From contig JAGYJA010000007.1 in NCBI GenBank assembly GCA_018402385.1, positions 496,001 to 560,000 on the forward strand: DNA of 64,000 nucleotides, read 5' to 3'. Below are positions 55,028-63,719 of this stretch, piece after piece. Positions within the stretch are counted from its first letter, which is position 1. Each line of letters starts with the position of its first letter. The notes beneath the pieces are model-generated. The model had not been told where the DNA came from and ran no database searches. It saw only the letters and a program-made list of their open reading frames with translations. The stretch comes from Flavobacteriaceae bacterium (GTDB lineage: Bacteria; Bacteroidota; Bacteroidia; Flavobacteriales; Flavobacteriaceae). The translations under genes were made by a program, and so were the position numbers.

Positions 55028-55339
55028 ATGAAAAGAATTATAGTTGATTTTAAGAAACTTACCCCTGAAATTTTAAAACTTCTGGTTGAAAAATACCCAG
55101 ATGGTTATGATGATTTAAACATCATTTCGTTTAAAAACGCTGCCGGCGAAATTGTGGAATGCGTTGAAGTGCGCACTGAAGACACCATTTACTTAGTTAA
55201 GGTAAGCACCAAACTGGAACGCACCATGGAAAACTATGATGAAGACGACTATGAAGACTTTGCAGATGATGATCCGGAAGCGGTACAACCACCGGAAGAA
55301 TTGGCCGATGAAGTGGACGAGGACGACGATATAGATTAA
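55028..55339 (+). CDS. Small acidic protein of unknown function
   Basis: A 103-residue protein. N-terminal half is a compact-looking domain (IVDFKKLTPEILKLLVEKYP, ISFKNAAGEIVECVEVRTED), C-terminal half is strongly acidic (Asp/Glu run, about residues 75-103, NYDEDDYEDFADDDPEA and DEVDEDDDID). It occurs in flavobacteria after the polyamine genes; role unknown. The 90-base gap before it contains a short word shared with 28909-28925. A terminator follows. Confidence 0.7.
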   Translation: MKRIIVDFKKLTPEILKLLVEKYPDGYDDLNIISFKNAAGEIVECVEVRTEDTIYLVKVSTKLERTMENYDEDDYEDFADDDPEAVQPPEELADEVDEDDDID

Positions 55340-55356
55340 TCTTTTTCACATACATT

Positions 55357-55402
55357 GAAGAACCCCCACTTTTATTTAAAATGATGCGGGGTTTTTTATT
55401 TG
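55357..55402 (+). terminator. Terminator after the acidic-protein gene
   Basis: AACCCC (55361-55366) pairs with GGGGTT (55388-55393), followed by a T-run; long AT loop. Confidence 0.6.
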
Positions 55403-55487
55403 ACAAACTGAAATCGACTTTACTCTTTATATCAAAAAATACTGTTTTAAATTTTATGAATCTGGTATTTAACGGCATCAATGATTG

Positions 55488-57293
55488 TTAATTCAAAAAA
55501 TACATTTTTAATTGTCCTCTGTTTTTTGCTTCAATTTCACCTCGGTATTCACAAGTCCACTTGTTTTTAATCAAATCATAAGTACTTTCACTTATGTTAA
55601 TTTTTCCGGGTTGTGACATAGATTCCATTCTGGAGGCAACATTTACAGTATCCCCCCAAATGTCGTAAGCAAACTTTTTACTACCCACTACACCTGCTAC
55701 CACCGGACCAGTATTAATTCCTATTCTGATATCAAAAGTCAATTTATTTTCAAAATCGTTCTCCTTTGTTTTTGCAACAAAACTTAAAATCTCACTGGCA
55801 GCTAAAACCATTTTATTGGCGTGATCTTCTTCATTGCCATGCAAACCTCCTGCGCACATATAAGCATCACCAATAGTTTTTATTTTTTCAAGACCAAAAG
55901 ACTCAATGATTGCATCAAATTTTGAGAAGTAAAAATCCACTGTTTTAACCAATTCTTCTGGGGAAAGATTTTCAGAATAGCTTGTAAAACCCTTAAAATC
56001 TGAAAACAAAACAGTTACCGAATCATATTTTTTGGCTTTCACCTTACCATTTAGTTTTAACTCTGTTGCGGTTTCTTCAGGTAGGATATTAAGTAATAAA
56101 CGGTCTGAGCGGTCCCGTTCTTCCTCGATGATTTGTTTGGTTTTTCTAATAAACAGATAACGCCTATACCAAAGTATGGCTAAAATTGCTATAAAAAACA
56201 ATACTATGCTTATAGATAAAGTGACAATGCGTTGATTTTTCCTTTTTTGCTCGAGTAAATCGACTTCGATTTGCTTTTGCGAAACTTCAAAATCTGTACG
56301 TAAATCAGCTATTTGCTGAACATTTTCTATGTTAATTATACTATCCCTGAAAGCAATATGATCTTTATAATGTTTAAAAGAAGCTTCTTGGTTTCCGGCG
56401 GTTTCATATAATTGAGAAAGGGTTAAGTTTGCATCGCTAATTTGTTCTCTCAAGCCGTATTGAGTGGCTAAATCCAGACTTCGTTGTGCATAATTTAAAG
56501 CGATTGGAAATTCATTTCGCCTCAGGTAAATATCAGACATAAAGGTAAGGTAGATGGTAATCGGGTAATAATCTTCCAATTCTTCCAGCAACATCATCGC
56601 CTCATTAATGTGTTGTTCTGCCAGTGCATCTTTGCCCTGCTCAGCATATACCATTCCCACATTTCCAAGGTTATAAGCTGTCCCAATGGGATAATTTACT
56701 TGTTTAAAAAGAAAACCCGATTCTTCAAAGTAATCCAAAGCTTTATCAAATTGTTCATTTTTAAACGCTTCGTCTCCGGCATTCAGTAAAGCAGAGGCCA
56801 GGGTGAGCGAGTCATTTGATTTTCTTAAAAGGTCAATAGATTTTGAATAATAACTTTCAGCATTGGTTGCATTGCCAATTTTTGAATACACATCAGCAAT
56901 AGTCAGATAAGCCCCACCCTCAAATGATTTATCTTCAATTTTTGTCGCAGTCTCACTTGCTTTTATATAAAACTCCAACGCTTTTGTCAAGTTGCCGGCT
57001 CGTTGATAAACCTGACCACTTAAACTATAGCCTCTGTATAGATACAAAAAGTTTTCACTTTTTATTGAGAGCTCAATTAATTCCTTGGCATACTTCAAGG
57101 ATTCTTCTGCATCGTTAGCACTATTGAAAGACAAATTACGCAGGAGTTCAAGTTTATCCAAACCCTCTATCTTGCCTGCATCATAGATGATTTTTAAACT
57201 ATCTGCAAGGTTTCGATCTTGAGAAAAAGTAATTTGTAAGCAAAATAAGAAGCAAAGCAACCATATACTTTTGCTCTTGCTTTTGAAATTCAT
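55488..57293 (-). CDS. TPR-containing class III adenylate cyclase
   Basis: A 601-residue protein: signal peptide (ends TFSQDR), a TPR array about 40-330 (for example SLSGQVYQRAGNLTKALEFY, ALLNAGDEAFKNEQFDKALD), one membrane helix (about 353-372), then a class III cyclase domain (about 405-600). Cyclase marks: metal-binding VTVLFSDFKGFTSYSENLSP with Asp, EKIKTIGDAYMCAGGL (Lys and Asp), and AYDIWGDTVNVASRMES with Asp for adenine and Arg/Asn for catalysis. K...D at these sites is typical of adenylate rather than guanylate cyclases. TPRs face the periplasm and would sense a signal. 7 bases after the small gene 57301-57663. Confidence 0.9.
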   Translation of the reverse strand: MNFKSKSKSIWLLCFLFCLQITFSQDRNLADSLKIIYDAGKIEGLDKLELLRNLSFNSANDAEESLKYAKELIELSIKSENFLYLYRGYSLSGQVYQRAGNLTKALEFYIKASETATKIEDKSFEGGAYLTIADVYSKIGNATNAESYYSKSIDLLRKSNDSLTLASALLNAGDEAFKNEQFDKALDYFEESGFLFKQVNYPIGTAYNLGNVGMVYAEQGKDALAEQHINEAMMLLEELEDYYPITIYLTFMSDIYLRRNEFPIALNYAQRSLDLATQYGLREQISDANLTLSQLYETAGNQEASFKHYKDHIAFRDSIINIENVQQIADLRTDFEVSQKQIEVDLLEQKRKNQRIVTLSISIVLFFIAILAILWYRRYLFIRKTKQIIEEERDRSDRLLLNILPEETATELKLNGKVKAKKYDSVTVLFSDFKGFTSYSENLSPEELVKTVDFYFSKFDAIIESFGLEKIKTIGDAYMCAGGLHGNEEDHANKMVLAASEILSFVAKTKENDFENKLTFDIRIGINTGPVVAGVVGSKKFAYDIWGDTVNVASRMESMSQPGKINISESTYDLIKNKWTCEYRGEIEAKNRGQLKMYFLN

Positions 57294-57300
57294 GACTGAA

Positions 57301-57663
57301 TTATTTATTAATCATAATTTTTGGGTCCTGATTGTAAGTTACCGCTCCAACAGTATAACTTATGCCATAAGACTCTATGGTATTTGCAGGAAAATTGCCA
57401 ATCACCCCTTTCCAGGTTCCGTCAGGTTGTGGTGCTGGGTTTGTACTGAAGACGTTACTGCCTCCTGTTTCATAAATCCCTGTGAGGGCGCCAATATCAC
57501 CCCCTTTTTTAAAGACAATGATGTAGCCTGACTTTACAGATGTTGTTAAATTGTCGTCATCCATTTGAGTACTGGCGACATTTGTCCCATCAGAAATAGT
57601 GGGTGGAAATGGATTTGCATTTGTTGCACTAATAGTAATGGTTACTGTTGTTGATCCGCACAT
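57301..57663 (-). CDS. Small protein of unknown function upstream of the cyclase
   Basis: A 120-residue protein without a signal peptide, beta-rich, with GYIIVFKKGGDIGALTGIYE in the middle and ending SYTVGAVTYNQDPKIMINK. Rich in Thr, Gly and Asn. The end resembles the DP-EP small-protein group only vaguely, so I do not assign it. It lies 7 bases upstream of the cyclase gene in the same direction, so co-expression is likely. Confidence 0.6.
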   Translation of the reverse strand: MCGSTTVTITISATNANPFPPTISDGTNVASTQMDDDNLTTSVKSGYIIVFKKGGDIGALTGIYETGGSNVFSTNPAPQPDGTWKGVIGNFPANTIESYGISYTVGAVTYNQDPKIMINK

Positions 57664-57878
57664 AATTAAAAGTTTTTAGGTTAGTAATTAGACTGTTAAG
57701 ATAAATCATCTTTCAATTATAAAAACTTCAACTAGTATGAAATGTGCTTATTTTTGTCCGAAAGGCTCATTATATTTTTCAAAGGATTTTGCCAAAAAAA
57801 TCAATATGTTCACTTTAGAATTCATTAAATAAACTCAAGACCAATCATAAAATTGATTGGCAGCTTAAAACAAAAAGA
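57664..57878. other. Intergenic region with a short hairpin
   Basis: CCAATCA / TGATTGG (57841-57847, 57854-57860) hairpin downstream of the 57879-58355 gene, with T-rich sequence on the minus strand before rather than after it, so only a weak terminator candidate. No gene seen. Confidence 0.4.
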
Positions 57879-58355
57879 CTATTTGGAAGGAGAAACATAT
57901 TCAAAATAGCGCTTATCACCAAGGTTCCCCTCAGGTATATAAGTAAATCCTAAAAACCTAAACCAATTAATTTGTTTGGGGTGATCTGATACTGAATATA
58001 AAAAACAAGTGCCTCCTTTAATAATTTTTGATTGTTCTCTTAAAATCTCACGCATATCAAAACTTAGTTTTAAAGCGTGTACTTCCATATGTTTACTAGC
58101 TATAAAAAATGTTTCAAATCTATCCTCGTCCTTTTTGAGACATCCCAAGATAGCAATGGGATTGTTATTTTCAGTTTTCCAGATTTTGGAATACCCTTCC
58201 TTTTTAGCCAAAATCAATTGGCGTTGCATATCTGTAAGTGTACTTTCAGGAGAACTCTGCAGGTGAAGTGCCCACTCATTTTCAGTTATTTTCCAAGGGT
58301 TTTCGAGGATATAAAGTATCTCTTCAGAACTTATTTCATCATTATGTAATGGCAT
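57879..58355 (-). CDS. GNAT-like protein of unknown function (phage DUF2833-like)
   Basis: A 158-residue protein from ATG 58355. The pattern KIWKTENNNPIAILGCLKKD, FETFFIASKHMEVHALKLSF, and the end FRFLGFTYIPEGNLGDKRYF is that of small GNAT-fold proteins such as phage DUF2833. No acetyl-CoA motif is clear. It is divergent from the acyl-CoA dehydrogenase gene. Confidence 0.55.
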   Translation of the reverse strand: MPLHNDEISSEEILYILENPWKITENEWALHLQSSPESTLTDMQRQLILAKKEGYSKIWKTENNNPIAILGCLKKDEDRFETFFIASKHMEVHALKLSFDMREILREQSKIIKGGTCFLYSVSDHPKQINWFRFLGFTYIPEGNLGDKRYFEYVSPSK

Positions 58356-58430
58356 AAAATGGAAGTTTATTAATGAATTTTGAAGTGATAATTTTATTGA
58401 ATCAATATACAAAGTTTTTATGAGTTATCA

Positions 58431-58461
58431 TTGTGCATTCTTTACCCAATACCTATTTTTG
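58431..58461 (+). promoter_or_regulatory. Promoter of the acyl-CoA dehydrogenase gene
   Basis: ATTG/TTG (58430-58433), 20-base spacer, TATTTTTG (58454-58461); start codon 25 bases downstream. Good fit to the Bacteroidetes consensus. Confidence 0.6.
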
Positions 58462-58485
58462 TAGTTCAAAATTTATCCATTTGAT

Positions 58486-59664
58486 ATGAAACCAGATCTT
58501 TTTGAAGCACCCGATTATTATAACCTTGATGAATTATTATCTGACGAGCACAAACTCGTGCGTGATGCAGCCCGCGAGTGGGTTAAAAGAGATGTTTCTC
58601 CCATCATTGAGGAGTATGCTCAAAAGGCTGAGTTTCCTACACAAATCATTAATGGTTTGGCAACTATTGGAGCTTTTGGACCCTATATCCCTGAAGAATA
58701 CGGCGGTGCAGGTTTAGACCAGATATCTTATGGTTTGATTATGCAGGAAATAGAAAGAGGTGACAGCGGTGTGCGCTCAACTGCTTCCGTTCAGTCTTCA
58801 TTGGTAATGTATCCCATTTGGAAATATGGCAATGAAGCTCAACGACAAAAATTCCTACCAAAACTGGCGAGTGGTGAATGGATGGGTTGTTTTGGTTTGA
58901 CCGAACCCGACCATGGAAGCAATCCCGGCGGAATGACAACTAACTTTAAAGACAAAGGTGACCACTACCTGTTAAATGGAGCTAAAATGTGGATTTCCAA
59001 TGCACCCTTTGCTCAGGTTGCTGTTGTGTGGGCAAAAGATGAAAGCGGAAGAATTCACGGCCTCCTTGTTGAACGTGGCATGGAAGGCTTCTCAACACCT
59101 GAAACACATAACAAATGGTCGCTGCGAGCTTCAGCTACCGGAGAGCTTATTTTTGACAACGTAAAAGTACCCAAAGAAAATTTACTACCCAATAAATCAG
59201 GTTTAGGTGCGCCACTGGGATGTTTGGATTCTGCTCGTTATGGTATTGCTTGGGGAGCCATCGGAGCGGCTATGGATTGTTATGATACAGCCCTTAGATA
59301 TTCTAAAGAGCGAATGCAGTTTGGAAAACCAATTGGTCAATTTCAATTGCAACAAAAGAAACTAGCTGAAATGATCACCGAAATCACAAAGGCTCAATTA
59401 CTTACTTGGAGACTTGGTGTGTTGCGCATTGAAGACAAAGCCACTTCGGCTCAAATTTCTATGGCAAAACGCAACAATGTCGATATGGCAATTAACATTG
59501 CTCGTGAAGCCCGACAAATTCTTGGGGGTATGGGAATTACCGGTGAGTATAGCATTATGCGACACTCCATGAATCTGGAAAGTGTCATTACTTATGAAGG
59601 CACACACGACATTCACTTGTTGATTACAGGATTTGATATTACTGGGTTGAACGCTTTTAAGTAA
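58486..59664 (+). CDS. gcdH: Glutaryl-CoA dehydrogenase-like acyl-CoA dehydrogenase
   Basis: A 392-residue FAD enzyme. FAD/substrate marks: RGDSGVRSTASVQSSLVM (Arg and Ser lining the glutaryl site), CFGLTEPDHGSNPGGM, KWSLRASATGELIFDNVKVP, and the end ESVITYEGTHDIHLLITG with the catalytic Glu in TYEGTHD. These fit GcdH, which oxidises and decarboxylates glutaryl-CoA to crotonyl-CoA in lysine and tryptophan breakdown. A saccharopine-like dehydrogenase (20938) is the only possibly related gene in the window. Standing alone between promoter and the AI-2E genes. Confidence 0.9.
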   Translation: MKPDLFEAPDYYNLDELLSDEHKLVRDAAREWVKRDVSPIIEEYAQKAEFPTQIINGLATIGAFGPYIPEEYGGAGLDQISYGLIMQEIERGDSGVRSTASVQSSLVMYPIWKYGNEAQRQKFLPKLASGEWMGCFGLTEPDHGSNPGGMTTNFKDKGDHYLLNGAKMWISNAPFAQVAVVWAKDESGRIHGLLVERGMEGFSTPETHNKWSLRASATGELIFDNVKVPKENLLPNKSGLGAPLGCLDSARYGIAWGAIGAAMDCYDTALRYSKERMQFGKPIGQFQLQQKKLAEMITEITKAQLLTWRLGVLRIEDKATSAQISMAKRNNVDMAINIAREARQILGGMGITGEYSIMRHSMNLESVITYEGTHDIHLLITGFDITGLNAFK

Positions 59665-59726
59665 TAATTTGCTTTTTTTTAACCCGAATAACTTATCTTT
59701 TTACCTGAATCAAATAGTATCTATTT

Positions 59727-60791
59727 ATGGAAGGAACAAAAAAATTACTGTTTATTTCAGTAGCTATAGTTGTGGGTCTTTATTTTTTATTTTTAGGCCT
59801 CGTTGAAGCCAAAGTATTTTTAGCACCTTTAGTCATTGCAATCATACTCGCCTTATTGATGATGCCAGTTGCCCGAAAAATGGAATCCTGGAAAATTAAC
59901 AGACCCATAGCAGCTTTACTTAGTACATTTGCCTTACTATTACTTTCCTTTGGTTTTTTTATTGTAGTCTCCTTACAGGTAAACAGTTTCATAAATGACT
60001 GGGACACGATTGTAGAAAATATAAAACCAAAGCTGGAACAGCTGGAAAACATGTTTTATGAAAAGACTCCAGTAGATGAAGAAACCGTTAAAGAATACAA
60101 GGAAGAAAACAGCCTAAGCACTATGGCAAAAGGTGGCGGAGAAAAGGCATTAAGTTTTGTAAGTTCTATTTTTGGGTTTATCACAGATTACCTGCTCGTG
60201 TTTATTTACATATTTTTTCTTATAAATTACCGGGGGAAATTTCGCGTTTTTATCTTAAAATTATTTTCTGAGGAAAACCAAAAAGAAGTGAAGGATGTGA
60301 TAAAACAAACCACAAAAGTGGGACAGCAATATTTGCTTGGAAAATTGATTTTGATTCTTAGCTTGAGTGTTCTTTATAGTATTGGTTTGGGAATTTCTGG
60401 AGTAAACAATTTTATACTTGTAAGTATTATTGCAGCATTTTTAACTCTAATTCCGTTTCTTGGAAATCTTATTGGGATGATACTTGCTGTTGCTTTTGGC
60501 TTCATTTTAAGCGGGGACTTTAGTGTTCTTATTGGAATCCTAATTACATTTACCGTGGTTCAGTTTCTGGAAAGCTATGTTTTTGAACCCTTTATTGTGG
60601 GAGACAAAGTAGATGTGCAACCTTTTTTTGTTATTCTAGCTATTATACTTGGAAACTTACTTTGGGGCGTGATTGGAATGGTTTTAGCGGTACCCATTCT
60701 GGGGATATTAAATATATTATTCAATCATATCGAACCTTTAAAACCACTTGGATTTTTATTCAGCAACGAGGAAAAGAAACAGAAAAAGTAA
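59727..60791 (+). CDS. AI-2E family transporter
   Basis: A 354-residue protein with 7-8 membrane helices. The N-terminal pair (LFLGLVEAKVFLAPLVIAII, LLSTFALLLLSFGFFIVVSL), a central soluble coiled part (60-140, QLENMFYEKTPVDEETVKEY), and the C-terminal half with IIAAFLTLIPFLGNLIGMIL, ESYVFEPFIVGDKVDVQPFF and ILGNLLWGVIGMVLAVPIL match the AI-2E/PerM family, which includes TqsA and antiporters of unknown cargo. A near-consensus -7 box TATCTTTT is at 59694-59701. Paralogue of the next gene. Confidence 0.9.
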   Translation: MEGTKKLLFISVAIVVGLYFLFLGLVEAKVFLAPLVIAIILALLMMPVARKMESWKINRPIAALLSTFALLLLSFGFFIVVSLQVNSFINDWDTIVENIKPKLEQLENMFYEKTPVDEETVKEYKEENSLSTMAKGGGEKALSFVSSIFGFITDYLLVFIYIFFLINYRGKFRVFILKLFSEENQKEVKDVIKQTTKVGQQYLLGKLILILSLSVLYSIGLGISGVNNFILVSIIAAFLTLIPFLGNLIGMILAVAFGFILSGDFSVLIGILITFTVVQFLESYVFEPFIVGDKVDVQPFFVILAIILGNLLWGVIGMVLAVPILGILNILFNHIEPLKPLGFLFSNEEKKQKK

Positions 60792-60907
60792 AATCCATTA
60801 CCCTTAATTTAATTACTAAATAAATCCTAAAATCCTATTATTTAGCATTTTATTTCAAAAAAAATTTTTTTTTAACTTGTATATTCAAGCTCAAAATCAA
60901 CCACATT

Positions 60908-61967
60908 ATGAGCTTTGCAAGAAAATTACTTTACAGTGTTGCCGCTTTATCCACCGGACTTTATTTCTTAATTTTAGGATTGGTTGAAGCAAAAGTTTTT
61001 TTAGCTCCTTTGGTTACAGCTATAATTTTGGCATTGTTGATGATTCCCGTTTCCAACAAAGTAGAATCCTGGGGGGGTGGGCAGAGGAATTTCATCACTT
61101 ATAAGTACAATCATAATCTTGTTAATTTCGCTTGGCATTGCTTCTTTAGTATTTTTTCAGGCAAAAAACTTTATTAATGACTGGGAAACGATTGAAGAAG
61201 CAATGGCACCTAAAATAGTTTCATTAGAAAGTTATTTTCTAGGTGAAACAGATTTGAAACAAGAGGATATTGACAGTTTCAAAGAAAAAGGCGACTTTTC
61301 AACAATGCTCTCTTCTCCAAATTCAGGTAAAACAGTTTTTGGAGCTTTAGGTTCTCTGATGGGTTTTATAACCTCTTTTATACTGATGTTGGTTTATATT
61401 TTCTTTTTGTTGTTCTATAGAAAAATGTTCAAAATATTTATCCTCAAATTGTTCTCTAAAGGAAAGGAGAGTGAAGTAAAAAGTGTCATTAATCAAACTG
61501 CAAAAATTTCCCAACATTATTTGGCCGGCAGGTTGGTGTTGATGATTATCCTCGCCATTTTGTACAGTGTGGGTCTTGGAATATCTGGTTTAAGTAATTT
61601 TATTTTTATTGGTATAATTGCTGCTGTTCTGAGCTTAATTCCCTTTTTAGGTAATATAATCGGTCTTGCTTTGGCTATGGCATTCGGGTATTTAACCACT
61701 GGTGAAACAAGTGTTTTGTTTGGTGTCATTTTGACCTTTGCCATTGCACAATTTATAGATAGTTTTTTACTGCAACCCTACATTTTAGGAGGCAAGGTCA
61801 ATATACATCCCTTGTTCATAATTCTTGTTTTGATTCTTGGTAATACAGTGTGGGGTATCGTTGGGATGGCACTAGCCATTCCTGTTCTGGGAATTATCAA
61901 CATTGCCTTTAATCATATCAAGGAATTGAAACCCTTGGGGTATTTATTAAGCAATCCAAAGGAGTAA
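60908..61967 (+). pseudogene. Second AI-2E family transporter, frameshifted in a G7 tract
   Basis: The first frame (60908-61177) has the N-terminal helices and the same LGLVEAKVFLAPLVTAIILA as the upstream paralogue; the second frame (61077-61967) continues ISSLISTIIILLISLGIASL to the C-terminus. They join if one G is removed from the seven-G run 61071-61077, giving KVESWGVGRGISS and a 352-residue protein aligned with its neighbour. Tandem duplication; sequence divergence shows the copy is old. The G tract could be an error or a length-variable switch. Confidence 0.85.
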
Positions 61968-61973
61968 GATTGC

Positions 61974-62303
61974 TTATTCCTCTGGTGCGAGAGTGACTTT
62001 CAATCCGTCCAGGTGAGGAGTAATATGAATCTGACAACCCAAACGGCTGTTTTCCTGAACGAAAAAAGCTTCAGAAAGCATGGCTTCTTCTTCATCCCCT
62101 TTTTCAGGGAGTTGGTGATTGCTTTCAATATAACATTGACAAGAAGCGCACATCGCCATACCTCCGCAAATACCAATTGTTCCCTCTGGAGCGAGCTCAT
62201 AAGAACGCACAATCTCCATGAGGTTCATATTCATGTCTGTGGGAGCCGGTATTGTGTGTGAGACTCCTTCTCTATCTGTAATTGTAATTGTTACATCTGT
62301 CAT
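61974..62303 (-). CDS. 2Fe-2S ferredoxin (adrenodoxin type)
   Basis: A 109-residue electron carrier. The cluster ligands are Cys residues in GTIGICGGMAMCASCQCY plus one in ENSRLGCQIHITPHL, with the family start VTITITDREGVSHTIPAPTD. It is likely the partner of the reductase encoded 44 bases upstream and might feed Fe-S assembly or P450-like or other redox enzymes. Confidence 0.92.
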   Translation of the reverse strand: MTDVTITITDREGVSHTIPAPTDMNMNLMEIVRSYELAPEGTIGICGGMAMCASCQCYIESNHQLPEKGDEEEAMLSEAFFVQENSRLGCQIHITPHLDGLKVTLAPEE

Positions 62304-62347
62304 AAATACAATTTTGTCATCCCCTTATTGGGAAAGCCGGAAGGGGA

Positions 62348-63403
62348 CTAATCAATCGACTTTACTACCGCTTTTGGGGCTTCTTTTATACTACCGTCAA
62401 AACCATGAACTCCGCCCACGGTGGTATATTTCATCACATATCTTTTATCGGGATGAATGCGTTGGTAAGCACTTTGGCACATTAGGGTAGCTTCATGGAA
62501 ACCACATAATATCAATTTCAATTTACCCGGATAGGTATTGACGTCACCAATGGCATAAATGCCCGGAATGTTTGTTTGATAATCGAGTGTATTATCAACT
62601 TTGATGGCATTTTTTTCTATTTCCAATCCCCAGTCTGCAATGGGTCCCAGCTTTGGAGAAAGTCCAAACAAAGGGATAAAGGCATCTGCCTCAATGCATT
62701 CTTCTGAAGCATCTGCTTTTTGAAGAATAACAGCTTCAAGTTGATTGATACCGCTTAAGCCGACAACCTCAGCTGGTGTGATGAGTGTGATTTTTCCCAA
62801 TTTTTTTAATTCCTGAACTTTTTCAACTGAGTCAAGCGCACCGCGAAATTCATTTCTTCTATGAACAAGGGTCACTTCAGCGGCGATATCTGAAAGGAAG
62901 ATACTCCAGTCGAGTGCAGAATCTCCACCACCGGCGATAACTACTTTTTTATCTCGATATACTTCAGGGTTTCTAATAAAATAAGCAACGCCTTTGTCTT
63001 CAAACTGTTGAATGTTTGGAATGAGTGGTTTTCTGGGCTCAAAACTTCCCAAACCACCGGCAATAGCTACCACAGGAGCTTGGTGTTTTAAACCACTTGT
63101 CGAGGTTACAATAAAAGAGCCATCTTCTTGCTTTTCTATTGTTTCTGCGCGTTCACCTAAAGTAAATTCGGGTTGAAACGGCTCGATTTGTTTCATTAAG
63201 TTTTTAACCAAATCGCCAGCAAGAATTTCCGGGAAACCGGGAATGTCATAAATGGGTTTTTTGGGATATAACTCGGCCAATTGACCTCCCGGTTGGGGGA
63301 GCGCATCTATCAGATGGCATTTTAATTTTAAAAGACCTGCTTCAAAAACGGCAAAAAGTCCCGTGGGACCTGCGCCTATAATAAGTATATCGGTTTTAAT
63401 CAT
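62348..63403 (-). CDS. Ferredoxin-NADP reductase (thioredoxin reductase-like)
   Basis: A 351-residue flavoprotein. FAD motif DILIIGAGPTGLFAVFEAGL, NAD(P) motif VVIAGGGDSALDWSIFLSDI, and GIYAIGDVNTYPGKLKLILC at the C-terminal FAD site. There is no CxxC redox pair of true thioredoxin reductase (the equivalent region reads GGGDSALDW), so it belongs to the YumC/TrxR-like FNR group. Adjacent ferredoxin gene supports the assignment. Confidence 0.9.
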   Translation of the reverse strand: MIKTDILIIGAGPTGLFAVFEAGLLKLKCHLIDALPQPGGQLAELYPKKPIYDIPGFPEILAGDLVKNLMKQIEPFQPEFTLGERAETIEKQEDGSFIVTSTSGLKHQAPVVAIAGGLGSFEPRKPLIPNIQQFEDKGVAYFIRNPEVYRDKKVVIAGGGDSALDWSIFLSDIAAEVTLVHRRNEFRGALDSVEKVQELKKLGKITLITPAEVVGLSGINQLEAVILQKADASEECIEADAFIPLFGLSPKLGPIADWGLEIEKNAIKVDNTLDYQTNIPGIYAIGDVNTYPGKLKLILCGFHEATLMCQSAYQRIHPDKRYVMKYTTVGGVHGFDGSIKEAPKAVVKSID

Positions 63404-63473
63404 GATGTGTGTTCTGAGGTAATTGGTAAAAGTAAGCTTTCAGGAAATTTGTAAAAATGATATCCATCATCAA

Positions 63474-63716
63474 TTAAACTCCTAAGTTGATAACACTTTC
63501 AATTTGAGGAGCATATTTTTTTATGGTCATTTCCACGCCACTCTTTAAGGTCATTTGGTTTACTGAACACCCCACACAAGCTCCTTGCAACTGAACAGTA
63601 ACACTTTTACGATCATCAATGGAAATCAATAAAATGTCCCCACCATCACTTTGTAAAAATGGCCGGATTTCCTCCAAGGCTTTTTCAACGTTTACTTTTA
63701 ATTCCTGATCAGTCAT
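63474..63716 (-). CDS. NifU C-terminal-type Fe-S scaffold
   Basis: An 80-residue Nfu domain with the cluster-binding CxxC in QLQGACVGCSVNQMTL and the FLQSDGGDILLISIDD start. It builds or carries 4Fe-4S clusters for target proteins. 4 bases after the end of the Mrp gene, so operon-linked. Confidence 0.92.
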   Translation of the reverse strand: MTDQELKVNVEKALEEIRPFLQSDGGDILLISIDDRKSVTVQLQGACVGCSVNQMTLKSGVEMTIKKYAPQIESVINLGV

Positions 63717-63719
63717 AAC

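Noticed and set aside
62013-62261. Plus-strand frames across the ferredoxin region and similar antisense frames throughout the window
   Set aside because: Shadows of real minus-strand genes with strong motifs.
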